Positions 8,095-14,693 are shown, counted from the first letter of the stretch. The stretch is 16,704 nt of DNA from an uncultured Clostridia bacterium (GCA_947629295.1 CANRDH010000019.1:1-16704); one strand, 5' to 3'. Translations and numbers: made by a program. The notes: generated by a model from the sequence alone, not told the origin.

Positions 8095-9040
8095 CACATA
8101 CAGAAGATACGCCTATGATATAGACAGGATAAACTATGAGGCAAAAAATAATCCGAAGGAGCTTATTGAGCTTACGGAAAGACTTTTTGAAAATGATTTG
8201 AGATTTATCGCCGACAGACTTAACGAGGCGAGGGAAAACAGACATATCGTGCTTTTGTCGGGCCCGTCGGGAAGCGGAAAGACTACCTGTGTAAAAAAGC
8301 TTGCCGATGAGCTGAAAAAGCACAAAATAGATGTTATCCAGATCTCAATGGATGACTTTTATCTCGGAATAGATCATGTAAAAATACTCCCGGACGGAAA
8401 ACCTGATTTTGAGGCAGTGGACGCGCTTGATATACCTCTTATCAAGAAAACCATGAGCGACCTTATTACCTACGGAGAGTGTGTACTGCCCAAATACGAT
8501 TTTACCCGCAGTATGCGCTCGGAGCTCACAAGACGCATAAAGACTGAAAAAAACAGCGCAATTATAATAGAGGGTATCCATGCTCTTAATCCTGTGTTCA
8601 GCGACGGTGTGTCCGTGGATAATGTGGTAAAGATATATATCAGCGTAAAACAGGGTATAAAGGACGACGAGGAATATGTTCTCACAAACAGGGAGGTTCG
8701 CTTTATAAGGCGGCTGGTTCGTGATTACAGCTACCGCAAGGTTTCACCGGAATATATGCTCTCGATGTGGGAGAGAGTTGTCAATGGTGAGAAGAAATAT
8801 ATTCGCCCATACAGATACACAAGCGATTTTACGATAAATTCGCTGCACATATATGAGCCGTGCATTATGAAAAAAACAGCCCGGGAATTGCTCGGCAGTA
8901 TTTCTGCCGATAATCCGGATATTGAATTTGTTGAGCATCTTAAAAATTCTCTCGTGAGATTCGAGGAAATTTCTCCGGATTTAATTCCCGAAAATTCATT
9001 AATTCGTGAATTTATAGGCGGCGGAAGCTATATGTATTGA
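8081..9040 (+). CDS. Uridine-kinase-like nucleoside kinase (short form, P-loop NTPase)
   Basis: This 319-residue cytoplasmic P-loop kinase belongs to the phosphoribulokinase/uridine kinase family. The Walker A motif GPSGSGKTT is at residues 61-69, followed by SMDDFYLG, where Asp binds metal or nucleoside, then LPKYDF and IIIEGIHALNP. The C-terminus IPENSLIREFIGGGS matches the closing segment of the larger clostridial proteins annotated as nucleoside kinase. Those, as I know them, carry a TGS/threonyl-tRNA-synthetase-like N-terminal half of over 200 residues; here only about 60 residues precede Walker A. The start overlaps the end of hemZ by 14 bases; AGGTGAG at 8063-8069 is a usable ribosome binding site, 11 bases away. 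Expected chemistry is ATP-dependent phosphorylation of a nucleoside (uridine/cytidine); the substrate is unproven. Confidence 0.88.
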   Translation: MNYLNTYRRYAYDIDRINYEAKNNPKELIELTERLFENDLRFIADRLNEARENRHIVLLSGPSGSGKTTCVKKLADELKKHKIDVIQISMDDFYLGIDHVKILPDGKPDFEAVDALDIPLIKKTMSDLITYGECVLPKYDFTRSMRSELTRRIKTEKNSAIIIEGIHALNPVFSDGVSVDNVVKIYISVKQGIKDDEEYVLTNREVRFIRRLVRDYSYRKVSPEYMLSMWERVVNGEKKYIRPYRYTSDFTINSLHIYEPCIMKKTARELLGSISADNPDIEFVEHLKNSLVRFEEISPDLIPENSLIREFIGGGSYMY

Positions 9041-9097
9041 AAAACAGGCAAATATGGCAAATATTTTGAATTTTACTATAAAATTCGTCAAAAATCC

Positions 9098-9126
9098 TTG
9101 AACAATGAAAATAAAAATGCTATAAT
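9098..9126 (+). promoter_or_regulatory. Sigma-A promoter for the zinc-ribbon gene
   Basis: TTGAAC at 9098-9103, a 17-base spacer and a perfect TATAAT at 9121-9126 form the best promoter in the window. The spacer ends in TGC, giving an extended -10 as well. A transcript starting near 9133 would have a leader of about 35 bases carrying AAAGGAG before ATG 9168. It probably drives the zinc-ribbon gene and the flippase-mazG-HU genes behind it. Confidence 0.85.
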
Positions 9127-9167
9127 CTATACATTGTAAAATTTTATTTGTAAAGGAGTTTTCAGCC

Positions 9168-9605
9168 ATGGGTATTTTTGAAGACGTGCTTTTGAATGCG
9201 AGAAGCGCCGTTGACGCGGTGGGAAAAACAGCCGGTAAGGTTATAGATATTTCAAAGCTTAAGCTTGCCGCTGCGGATTTAAAGTCTGAAATTACACGTA
9301 AGTATCAGATCCTCGGCCGTGTTGTGTATGAGGAAAGCGCTGCCGGAAAGGATTACGCAAAGAACAAAGCAGAGCTTATAGAGAAAATCACTGAGCTTAA
9401 GACGCAGCTTGACTCTGTCAACGATCTTATAGCAAAGGGAACAAACAAGAAAAAATGCGGCTCATGCGGAACCTATAATCCGAAAAATTCGCAGTTTTGC
9501 AGTAAATGCGGTGAAAAACTCGCCGACGATGATGAGGCAAAGCCTCTGACAGACGATATGATAGATTTTACGGAGGACAACTTCGAGGACGACGACCTGC
9601 TTTAA
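9168..9605 (+). CDS. Small zinc-ribbon protein with coiled coil and acidic tail
   Basis: I do not recognise a named family. The 145-residue protein has no signal peptide or membrane segment and should be cytoplasmic. Residues about 30-90 are charged and heptad-like, suggesting a helical coiled coil. A zinc ribbon follows with Cys97, Cys100, Cys111 and Cys114 (CGSCG ... CSKCG), then an acidic tail over about 119-145 rich in Asp and Glu. Similar coiled-coil plus C-terminal zinc-ribbon proteins are common in Clostridia, without known roles. AAAGGAG precedes ATG 9168 at good spacing and a strong promoter stands before it. The flippase gene follows after 33 bases, so co-transcription is likely and the protein might act with envelope or division functions; that is only a neighbourhood argument. 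Confidence 0.85.
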   Translation: MGIFEDVLLNARSAVDAVGKTAGKVIDISKLKLAAADLKSEITRKYQILGRVVYEESAAGKDYAKNKAELIEKITELKTQLDSVNDLIAKGTNKKKCGSCGTYNPKNSQFCSKCGEKLADDDEAKPLTDDMIDFTEDNFEDDDLL

Positions 9606-9638
9606 GGATCAATTTCGTTTCCGAAAGGATGTGCTTCA

Positions 9639-11399
9639 GTGAAAAAAGAGAATAAGGGAAGAAAGTCGCAGTCGTTTCTGAAGGGCGCGATGGTGCTTGG
9701 CACAAGTATGATAATAGTGCGCCTTATGGGTATGGTGTATAAAATACTTCTGTCGGCAATGTACGGTGGAGTCGGAACGGGTTTGTTTAATTCGGCTTAC
9801 GCCCTGTATAATCCTTTGTTCACGCTTTCAACGGCAGGCTTTCCGATTGCTATATCAAGGACGGTATCGGAAAGCGTGGCAAAGAAGCGTTACAGAGATG
9901 TTCGTCAGATACATAAGCTGGCTGTACCGATTTTCGTGGTTGCAGGTCTGCTTTGTTTTCTGATAATGGTTATCGGCAGCTTTATATATGTCAGGGTGAT
10001 CAATGCTCCGAATGCAATTTTCGGCCTGTTGTGTCTTTCTCCGACGATATTTTTCGGCTGTCTGCTGTCAATATACCGCGGTTGCTTTGAGGGTATGAGA
10101 AATATGACCCCGACGGCGGTATCGGAAATAATAGAGGCTGTGTGCAAGCTTTTCCTCGGATATACGGCTTCTTTTATTACGATGAAGATTTGTATGAATC
10201 AGTATCACAGCAGTGGATTTGTGCTCGGCGTAAAATGTGCGAGCGAAACCGAAGCTAATGCCGTAATTGTTCCGGTCGCAATAGGCGCGGCGATAACAGG
10301 TATTTCACTCGGCTCGTTTTTTGCATTTTTGTTTCTGTTTATCAAGTATCGCAGAAACGGAGACGGCATAACGGCTGAGGAGCTTAGAAATTCGCCCCCT
10401 CCGCGAAAAAACGGCGTGATAATACGGACGCTTGTACACACGGCAATACCGATAGGTCTGAGCGCAATTATAATGAGCCTTGGGGATATGATAGACTCGA
10501 CGCTTGTGCAAAGAAGAATATACAATATAATGGAAACTAATCCGGACGCACTTCTTAATGTTTACGGCTCTCTCATTCCCGATGAAATACTTTATGCGGG
10601 AGATACGCATACTTATCTGTACGGCTGTTACGGAATAGCGCTTACGCTTATGATGCTTGTGACTGCCGTTACACAGGTTTTCGGAACAACCGCCTTGCCG
10701 TCTGTTACAGCGGCATGGGCAAGCGGGGATAAGTCCCGGCTTAAGCAAAGTGTGGAAACCGTGCTGAGGGTTACGATTCTGGTAACTATTCCTTCGGGAA
10801 TAGGAATGTCCGTGCTTGCCGAACCGCTGCTTTCGCTCATATACAGCAGCCCGAGCGTAGCCAATGAGGTAGTGATAGGCTCGCGTGTGCTTGCCGTGAT
10901 GGGTATATCGGTTATATTTATAGCGACAAGTACCCCTATATGCAGTATGCTTCAGGCTGTCGGGAGAATGGATATTCCGCTTAAATTATTTGTAATAGGT
11001 ATGATAGTAAAAATTATTGTCAATTATGTACTTGTAGGCATACCCGAAATTAATATACAAGGTGCAAATGTAGGCTCCATTGTATGCTATGGCTTTGTGA
11101 CGGTATCTGCAATGTTTATACTGTGCAGGGAGACAAAAATCATACCGAATTTTGTTTCGATCCTGGTAAAGCCGCTTATTGCAGCCATTATTTGCGGAGT
11201 GACCGCATATTTTTCGGAAATTCTGTATGATTTCTTTATGATACAGAGCGCGGCAACACTGTGCGCCGTTGTAACGGCGGTGATTGTATATATAATTGCA
11301 CTGTTCCTGATCAAGGGAATACAGAGGGAAGATATTTTACAGATGCCGAAAGGAAATAAAATTGTAAAAATACTTGAAAAAAGACGACTTATAAGGTAA
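9639..11399 (+). CDS. MurJ/SpoVB-type MOP flippase (polysaccharide or lipid II export)
   Basis: This 586-residue integral membrane protein has about 14 hydrophobic segments and belongs to the MVF/MOP exporter superfamily. The N-terminal run with SQSFLKGAMVLG, then YNPLFTLSTAGFPIAISR, and the middle ALPSVTAAWASGD segment are typical of the SpoVB/YabM (polysaccharide biosynthesis protein) branch. Such proteins flip undecaprenyl-linked precursors across the membrane: lipid II for peptidoglycan, or spore-cortex precursors for SpoVB. The sequence does not decide between a MurJ-like vegetative role and a sporulation role. Its position in front of mazG, HU, rqcP and yabP matches Bacillus yabM. GTG at 9639 is the start; AAAGGA at 9624-9629 is about nine bases upstream. 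mazG follows after 25 bases. Confidence 0.9.
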   Translation: MKKENKGRKSQSFLKGAMVLGTSMIIVRLMGMVYKILLSAMYGGVGTGLFNSAYALYNPLFTLSTAGFPIAISRTVSESVAKKRYRDVRQIHKLAVPIFVVAGLLCFLIMVIGSFIYVRVINAPNAIFGLLCLSPTIFFGCLLSIYRGCFEGMRNMTPTAVSEIIEAVCKLFLGYTASFITMKICMNQYHSSGFVLGVKCASETEANAVIVPVAIGAAITGISLGSFFAFLFLFIKYRRNGDGITAEELRNSPPPRKNGVIIRTLVHTAIPIGLSAIIMSLGDMIDSTLVQRRIYNIMETNPDALLNVYGSLIPDEILYAGDTHTYLYGCYGIALTLMMLVTAVTQVFGTTALPSVTAAWASGDKSRLKQSVETVLRVTILVTIPSGIGMSVLAEPLLSLIYSSPSVANEVVIGSRVLAVMGISVIFIATSTPICSMLQAVGRMDIPLKLFVIGMIVKIIVNYVLVGIPEINIQGANVGSIVCYGFVTVSAMFILCRETKIIPNFVSILVKPLIAAIICGVTAYFSEILYDFFMIQSAATLCAVVTAVIVYIIALFLIKGIQREDILQMPKGNKIVKILEKRRLIR

Positions 11400-11424
11400 A
11401 ATAGTATTATCCGATAGGAGAGAT

Positions 11425-12216
11425 ATGGTGAAGTTCATATTTAAGGAAAGGTATAATGTTGAGGATCTGATTGAAATTGTCAGGATATTGCGCTCGCCGG
11501 GCGGCTGTCCCTGGGATAAGGTACAGACGCATGAGTCGATAAGGAAGGATTTTATCGAGGAGGTTTATGAGGCGGCAGAAGCAATAGACGAAAAGGATTC
11601 GGAGCATTTGCGTGAAGAGCTTGGCGACGTTTTGCTTCAGGTCGTTTTCCATACTGTTCTTGAGGAGGAAAAGGGCGGCTTTGTATTTGAGGATGTGACG
11701 GATGAGATCTGTAAGAAGATGATAATACGTCATCCGCACGTTTTCGGAGATGTTGAGGCTGATACCGCGGAACAGGTGCTGAGAAACTGGGATGATATAA
11801 AAATGCGTACACATTCGCAGAAAACTGTTTCGGAGGCAATGGATGGGGTATCGAAAACCTTACCGTCGCTTATGAGAGCGGAAAAGCTCTGTAAAAAAGC
11901 GAAAAAAGGCGGGGTATATCCCGAAAATGAAGACGCCGCATTTGATAATGTACAGGCAAGGCTTGACGCTTTGAGAAAAGCATATGAAAGCAATGACGGG
12001 GAGCTTTGCCGTAAGGAACTGGGAGAGCTGTTGTTCTCCGTGGCAGGCTTGTCGGAATATATGAATTCCGACTGTGAGAAATTGCTGTATGATACCTGTG
12101 AAGGATTTATAGGCAGCTTTAGAAAATACGAGGAAGCTGCCATAAGGAAGGGTATTGATATACAGGGTTCGGATGCGAAAGCAGCGAGCCAAATATGGAA
12201 AGAAATTTCTAAATAA
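11425..12216 (+). CDS. mazG: Nucleoside triphosphate pyrophosphohydrolase MazG
   Basis: MazG hydrolyses (d)NTPs to NMP and pyrophosphate and cleans the nucleotide pool. The 263 residues hold two MazG units. The first is canonical: GGCPWDK, then EEVYEAAEAID carrying the EExxE metal ligands, EELGDVLLQVVFH, and RHPHVFGD. The second (about residues 160-263) is recognisable by KAKKGG, KELGELLF and FRKYEEA, but its first metal motif reads ARLDAL where two adjacent Glu are expected, and GDLLF has become GELLF, so it is probably inactive. Bacillus YabN has an additional N-terminal methylase domain that is absent here. ATG 11425 lies only four bases after AGGAG; the adjacent GTG 11428 has better spacing (seven) and may be the true start, one residue shorter. 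HU follows after 21 bases. Confidence 0.93.
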   Translation: MVKFIFKERYNVEDLIEIVRILRSPGGCPWDKVQTHESIRKDFIEEVYEAAEAIDEKDSEHLREELGDVLLQVVFHTVLEEEKGGFVFEDVTDEICKKMIIRHPHVFGDVEADTAEQVLRNWDDIKMRTHSQKTVSEAMDGVSKTLPSLMRAEKLCKKAKKGGVYPENEDAAFDNVQARLDALRKAYESNDGELCRKELGELLFSVAGLSEYMNSDCEKLLYDTCEGFIGSFRKYEEAAIRKGIDIQGSDAKAASQIWKEISK

Positions 12217-12237
12217 TTAAAACTGGAGGATTAAAAA

Positions 12238-12516
12238 ATGAACAAATCTGATCTTATTACCGCAGTTGCCGATAAGGCAGGAATCTCAAAAAAGGATGCA
12301 GAAAAGGCTGTTTCCGCACTTCTTGACACAGTTGTTGAGAAAGTTGCAAGCGGCGATGAAATCCGTATTGTAGGCTTTGGTACATTCGAGCGTCGTGAGA
12401 GAAAAGAAAGAACCGGAAGCGATCCCAGAACAGGAAAGCAGATCAAGATTGCAGCTTCAAAGGTACCTGCATTCAAGCCGGGCAAGTCTTTCAAGGAAGC
12501 AGTAGCAGGCAAATGA
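12238..12516 (+). CDS. hup: HU-family DNA-binding protein
   Basis: This is a histone-like nucleoid protein that binds and bends DNA as a dimer. The 92-residue length is normal. The N-terminal helical dimerisation part (1-40), GFGTFERRERKER at 46-58, the beta-arm tip and the closing PAFKPGKSFKEAV are standard. The arm tip reads SDPRTGK at 61-67, where most HU proteins have RNPRTGE; the intercalating Pro63 is kept, but the flanking Arg-Asn is Ser-Asp. A strong GGAGG stands before the ATG. It sits between mazG and rqcP, an insertion relative to Bacillus, where yabN and yabO are adjacent, but one I know from clostridia. A GC-rich stem-loop follows directly and may set its level apart from downstream genes. 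Confidence 0.97.
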   Translation: MNKSDLITAVADKAGISKKDAEKAVSALLDTVVEKVASGDEIRIVGFGTFERRERKERTGSDPRTGKQIKIAASKVPAFKPGKSFKEAVAGK

Positions 12517-12524
12517 TTATTCCC

Positions 12525-12548
12525 AAAGCCGGTCGGATGACCGGCTTT
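12525..12548 (+). terminator. Stem-loop after HU; weak terminator, attenuator or processing site
   Basis: AAAGCCGGTC at 12525-12534 pairs perfectly with GACCGGCTTT at 12539-12548 around a four-base GGAT loop. After the stem comes ACTTGATG rather than a clean T-run, so termination would be partial at best. It starts eight bases after the HU stop and ends seven bases before the SD of rqcP (from 12556), so readthrough would give coordinated but lower expression of rqcP. Confidence 0.65.
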
Positions 12549-12573
12549 ACTTGATGAGGTGTTTTTTGTAAAC

Positions 12574-12816
12574 ATGAGATTGGACAAATATTTAAAGATA
12601 AGCAGGCTGATAAAAAGGCGCACGGTTGCCAATGAAGCTTGTGACGCGGGCAGAGTAAGCGTAAACGGTAAGCCTGCAAGGGCGTCGTATGATGTTAAGG
12701 CAGATGATGTTATCGAGATCGCTCTCGGCGCTAAGGCACTGAAGGTTAAGGTCGTAAGCATAAACGAATATGCAAAAAAGGAAGAAGCGGGACTTATGTA
12801 CACGCTTCTGCAATGA
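12574..12816 (+). CDS. rqcP: S4-domain ribosome quality control factor RqcP (YabO)
   Basis: RqcP is a small S4-domain RNA-binding protein that works with RqcH on obstructed 50S subunits, enabling addition of C-terminal Ala tails to stalled nascent chains. The 80-residue protein is essentially one S4 domain: MRLDKYLKISRLIKRRTVA, GRVSVNGKPA, and a KKEEAGLMYTLL end, all as in Bacillus YabO/RqcP and distinct from longer Hsp15. I chose ATG 12574. An in-frame GTG at 12559 would lie inside the only ribosome binding site (TGAGGTG, 12555-12561). The spacing from that site to the ATG is 12 bases, rather long, so initiation may be moderate. Together with the HU stem-loop upstream this suggests low expression. 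Confidence 0.92.
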   Translation: MRLDKYLKISRLIKRRTVANEACDAGRVSVNGKPARASYDVKADDVIEIALGAKALKVKVVSINEYAKKEEAGLMYTLLQ

Positions 12817-12860
12817 TATGAAATATATTCTTATTTTATAGGCATAAGCTTTGACATTAT

Positions 12861-12889
12861 GTATATTTTTAATTTCCTTCGCATAAGAT
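12861..12889 (+). promoter_or_regulatory. Candidate sigma-E promoter for yabP-yabQ
   Basis: GTATATT at 12861-12867, a 14-base spacer and CATAAGAT at 12882-12889 fit the published Bacillus sigma-E pattern (kmATATT, 14-15 bases, CATAcanT) with one mismatch in the -35 and two in the -10. The start would fall near 12896, placing GGAGGG and the TTG of yabP in a short leader. In Bacillus yabP and yabQ are known sigma-E genes, which supports the reading; the match itself is by eye. A TTGACA at 12851-12856 has no matching -10. Confidence 0.5.
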
Positions 12890-12921
12890 TTATTATGATA
12901 AACTTTGCGGAGGGATTTTTT

Positions 12922-13206
12922 TTGAGCGGTGAAGAAAGACCTACAAGCGGAAAAAAACATAACCTTATAATGGAGGACAGGAAAATTCTGAATGTTACGG
13001 GTGTTGTGGATGTGTCGGGCTTTGATGAGGAAAAAGTACTGCTTAACACGGAAAAAGGAGAACTCACCGTCGGAGGGTACAGTCTGCATATAAATAAATT
13101 CAGCCAGGAGACCGGAGAGCTTGAGCTTGACGGGGAAATATGCTCCCTTGTATATTCGGAAACAAGACAAACTGAGGGAGGATTCTTTTCAAAGCTTTTC
13201 AGATAG
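12922..13206 (+). CDS. yabP: Sporulation protein YabP
   Basis: YabP is a small sporulation protein made in the mother cell in Bacillus; its biochemical role is not established. The 94-residue product has the family pattern: HNLIMEDRKILNVTGVVDVSGFDEE, then the G-x-L-x-V-x-G-x-x-LHI stretch, LELDGEI and SLVYSE, close to the YabP/YqfC family. I chose TTG 12922 because GGAGGG at 12909-12914 lies seven bases upstream. The frame stays open back to an ATG at 12859, but the extra residues would be encoded inside the candidate promoter and have no ribosome binding site. A gap of 105 bases separates it from rqcP, while yabQ follows after 12 bases, so yabP and yabQ form one unit. Confidence 0.88.
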   Translation: MSGEERPTSGKKHNLIMEDRKILNVTGVVDVSGFDEEKVLLNTEKGELTVGGYSLHINKFSQETGELELDGEICSLVYSETRQTEGGFFSKLFR

Positions 13207-13218
13207 GATGTGAGACCC

Positions 13219-13638
13219 TTGGAACTTACTACACAGCAGCAGACGATCGCTTTTTTATGGGCTTTTTTGTTGGGAGCGATAATAGAAATATTGTATACGC
13301 TGATTTGTGCCGTCAGAGTCGTTTCCCCTCCGACAAGGCTTCAGCTTTTTATAGGTGATGTTTTATTCATGCTTATCGCGGCAATGCTGAATACACTTTA
13401 TGCCATATCGCAGACTGAGGGGAAGGTAAGGCTTTATGTAATTGCCGCGGAGATCATAGCTTATGTGATTCTGTATTTTTCGATAGGCCGTTTTATGATA
13501 AAGGGGCTGTCGGCTGCAATCTCATTCACATCAGGAGTCTCCCATAACTTTTTTGTGTTTATTCGGGTGAAAAGTATGAAAATAATAAGTTTTTTAAAGA
13601 AAAAATGTCATAAAAAAAATAATTCTGAAAAAATTTAA
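13219..13638 (+). CDS. yabQ: Spore cortex biosynthesis membrane protein YabQ
   Basis: YabQ is a membrane protein needed for spore cortex formation in Bacillus. The 139-residue protein begins LELTTQQQTIAFLWAFLLG, close to the usual MELSxQxQ opening. It has hydrophobic segments at about 8-30, 44-62 and 70-88, probably in the mother-cell or outer forespore membrane, with a basic C-terminus (KKKCHKK). The common LYDxYR motif after the first segment reads LYTLIC here. I chose TTG 13219, three codons after a possible GTG at 13210: AGGATG at 13205-13210 is well spaced for the TTG but overlaps the GTG, and the TTG start fits the family N-terminus. Its place after yabP and before divIC is as in Bacillus. 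A division gene with its own promoter follows. Confidence 0.85.
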   Translation: MELTTQQQTIAFLWAFLLGAIIEILYTLICAVRVVSPPTRLQLFIGDVLFMLIAAMLNTLYAISQTEGKVRLYVIAAEIIAYVILYFSIGRFMIKGLSAAISFTSGVSHNFFVFIRVKSMKIISFLKKKCHKKNNSEKI

Positions 13639-13657
13639 AAAATGAGGTCGATTTTTC

Positions 13658-13687
13658 TTGCAATGATACTATTGAATGTTGTATAAT
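13658..13687 (+). promoter_or_regulatory. Candidate sigma-A promoter for divIC
   Basis: TTGCAA at 13658-13663 and a perfect TATAAT at 13682-13687 are 18 bases apart. A start near 13694 gives a short leader with AAGGA at 13716-13720. This would let the division gene and the S1 gene be expressed in vegetative cells independently of the sporulation genes before them. Confidence 0.55.
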
Positions 13688-13731
13688 AATCGTGTTGGTT
13701 GATAATGATCAGTATAAGGACAGTGGTTTTA

Positions 13732-14070
13732 ATGAGAGCAAAGGGAGCAGCAAGAGCAAGGCGGACAAAAAGAGCTAAGCAGGGGAAGAACTATCTGCTT
13801 TATATTTTGCTTGTAATCGTAACACTGTATGTGCTGTATATGCTTGTTGACCAACAGATTAGAATAAGTAATGCAAGAAATGAACTTGCGGGAGTTGAGG
13901 AGAATATTTTCACCCAACAGCAGACAAACGCCGAGCTTAAAAAGGTGTCCGACGCGGTAAAGAATAACGATGAGGACGCTTATGCGGGGTATGTCGAAAA
14001 AATCGCAAGGGAAGAGTTGGATTATGTTAAAAACGGTGAAGTTGTATTTGTAAACATTGCCGGTGATTGA
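13732..14070 (+). CDS. divIC: DivIC/FtsB-type septum formation initiator
   Basis: This is a small bitopic membrane protein of the divisome; DivIC works with FtsL and DivIB in activating septal peptidoglycan synthesis. The 112-residue product has a very basic cytoplasmic N-terminus (residues 1-19, ARARRTKRAK), one transmembrane helix at about 21-39, and an external helical, coiled-coil-like region at about 40-75. The end, YVEKIAREELDYVKNGEVVF, matches the conserved FtsB/DivIC tail (AR-E-LG-xxxGE). I chose ATG 13732, with AAGGA 11 bases upstream; earlier in-frame starts at 13699 and 13705 have no ribosome binding site. The gene order yabQ - divIC - S1 protein is that of Bacillus. The S1 gene follows after 20 bases. 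Confidence 0.88.
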   Translation: MRAKGAARARRTKRAKQGKNYLLYILLVIVTLYVLYMLVDQQIRISNARNELAGVEENIFTQQQTNAELKKVSDAVKNNDEDAYAGYVEKIAREELDYVKNGEVVFVNIAGD

Positions 14071-14090
14071 GAGGAGAAAGCATTTTCGGT

Positions 14091-14552
14091 ATGAGTTTTG
14101 AAGTAGGAACGATCGTTGAAGGAAAGGTAACAGGTATAACCAAGTTTGGTGCCTTTGTTGATCTTGAAGGCGGAAAGACGGGTATGGTACATATTTCGGA
14201 GGTAGCGACGACATATGTCAATGATATTAAGGAGCATCTGACCGAGGGTCAGACTGTAAAGGTAAAGATATTGTCGATAGGTGATGATGGGAAGATTAGC
14301 TTGTCGATAAAGAAAGCATTGCCGCAGCAGAGTAAGCCGTCCAACCGTCCGGAGCGCGGACGTTCGCAGAAACCGCAGACGGCACGACCCGGAAGCTTTG
14401 AGGGTCAGCAATCAAAGAAGAGCGAGAACTCAAGCTTTGAAGATATGCTTTCAAAGTTCAAGCAGGCGAGTGATGAAAAAATGTCGGACTTGAAGAAAAC
14501 CGAGACCAGACGAAACGGTTACTCAAGGAGAAGCAATTCGCAAAAAAATTAA
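14091..14552 (+). CDS. yabR: S1-domain RNA-binding protein, YabR-like
   Basis: The 153-residue protein starts with one S1 (OB-fold) RNA-binding domain at about residues 1-75: VGTIVEGKVTGITKFGAFVDL, GMVHISEVA, VKVKILSI and GKISLSIKKA. A low-complexity, Arg/Gln/Ser-rich linker follows (about 76-115), then a conserved-looking FEDMLSKFKQASDEKMSDLK segment and a basic tail. It should be cytoplasmic and associate with RNA or ribosomes; the exact role of YabR is not known. I chose ATG 14091, which matches the family start MSxEVG. AGGAG at 14072-14076 is unusually far (14 bases), and an in-frame TTG at 14067 would overlap the divIC stop without a ribosome binding site. It closes the yab-type cluster; spoIIE, its common next neighbour, is absent. 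Confidence 0.9.
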   Translation: MSFEVGTIVEGKVTGITKFGAFVDLEGGKTGMVHISEVATTYVNDIKEHLTEGQTVKVKILSIGDDGKISLSIKKALPQQSKPSNRPERGRSQKPQTARPGSFEGQQSKKSENSSFEDMLSKFKQASDEKMSDLKKTETRRNGYSRRSNSQKN

Positions 14553-14573
14553 TATTCAATAAGAAAGTATCGT

Positions 14574-14594
14574 GAGCGGTTCTTCGAGCCGCTC
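14574..14594 (+). terminator. GC-rich stem-loop after the S1 gene (terminator-like, no T-tract)
   Basis: GAGCGGTTC at 14574-14582 pairs with GAGCCGCTC at 14586-14594 around a TTC loop, with one G-T wobble. It begins 22 bases after the S1-gene stop. The following bases (CGCAAGCGCAG) contain no T-run, so it is not a standard intrinsic terminator. It may protect the 3' end of the transcript. Confidence 0.5.
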
Positions 14595-14693
14595 CGCAAG
14601 CGCAGAATAACAAACCTGTCGCTTTGTTGTTTGAGCAAATTAAATGTGGATTGACGGCGCCGGCTCGGCGGCATGACCGTGAGGGATATTCGG

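Noticed and set aside
9047..9064. Tandem GGCAAATAT repeat after the nucleoside kinase gene
   Set aside because: Only two 9-base copies; too short for a repeat array, and the AT-only pairing (AAATAT/ATATTT) is too weak to be a terminator.
12231..12803. A 190-codon open frame on the minus strand across HU and rqcP
   Set aside because: It is antisense to two well-recognised proteins, has no recognisable motif and no ribosome binding site; it is a by-product of their codon use.
12851..12879. TTGACA before yabP as a sigma-A -35
   Set aside because: No acceptable -10 lies 16-18 bases downstream; the sigma-E-type boxes fit better.
12592..13170. A 192-codon minus-strand frame across rqcP and yabP
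   Set aside because: It covers the promoter and coding region of conserved plus-strand genes and its translation looks like no protein family.
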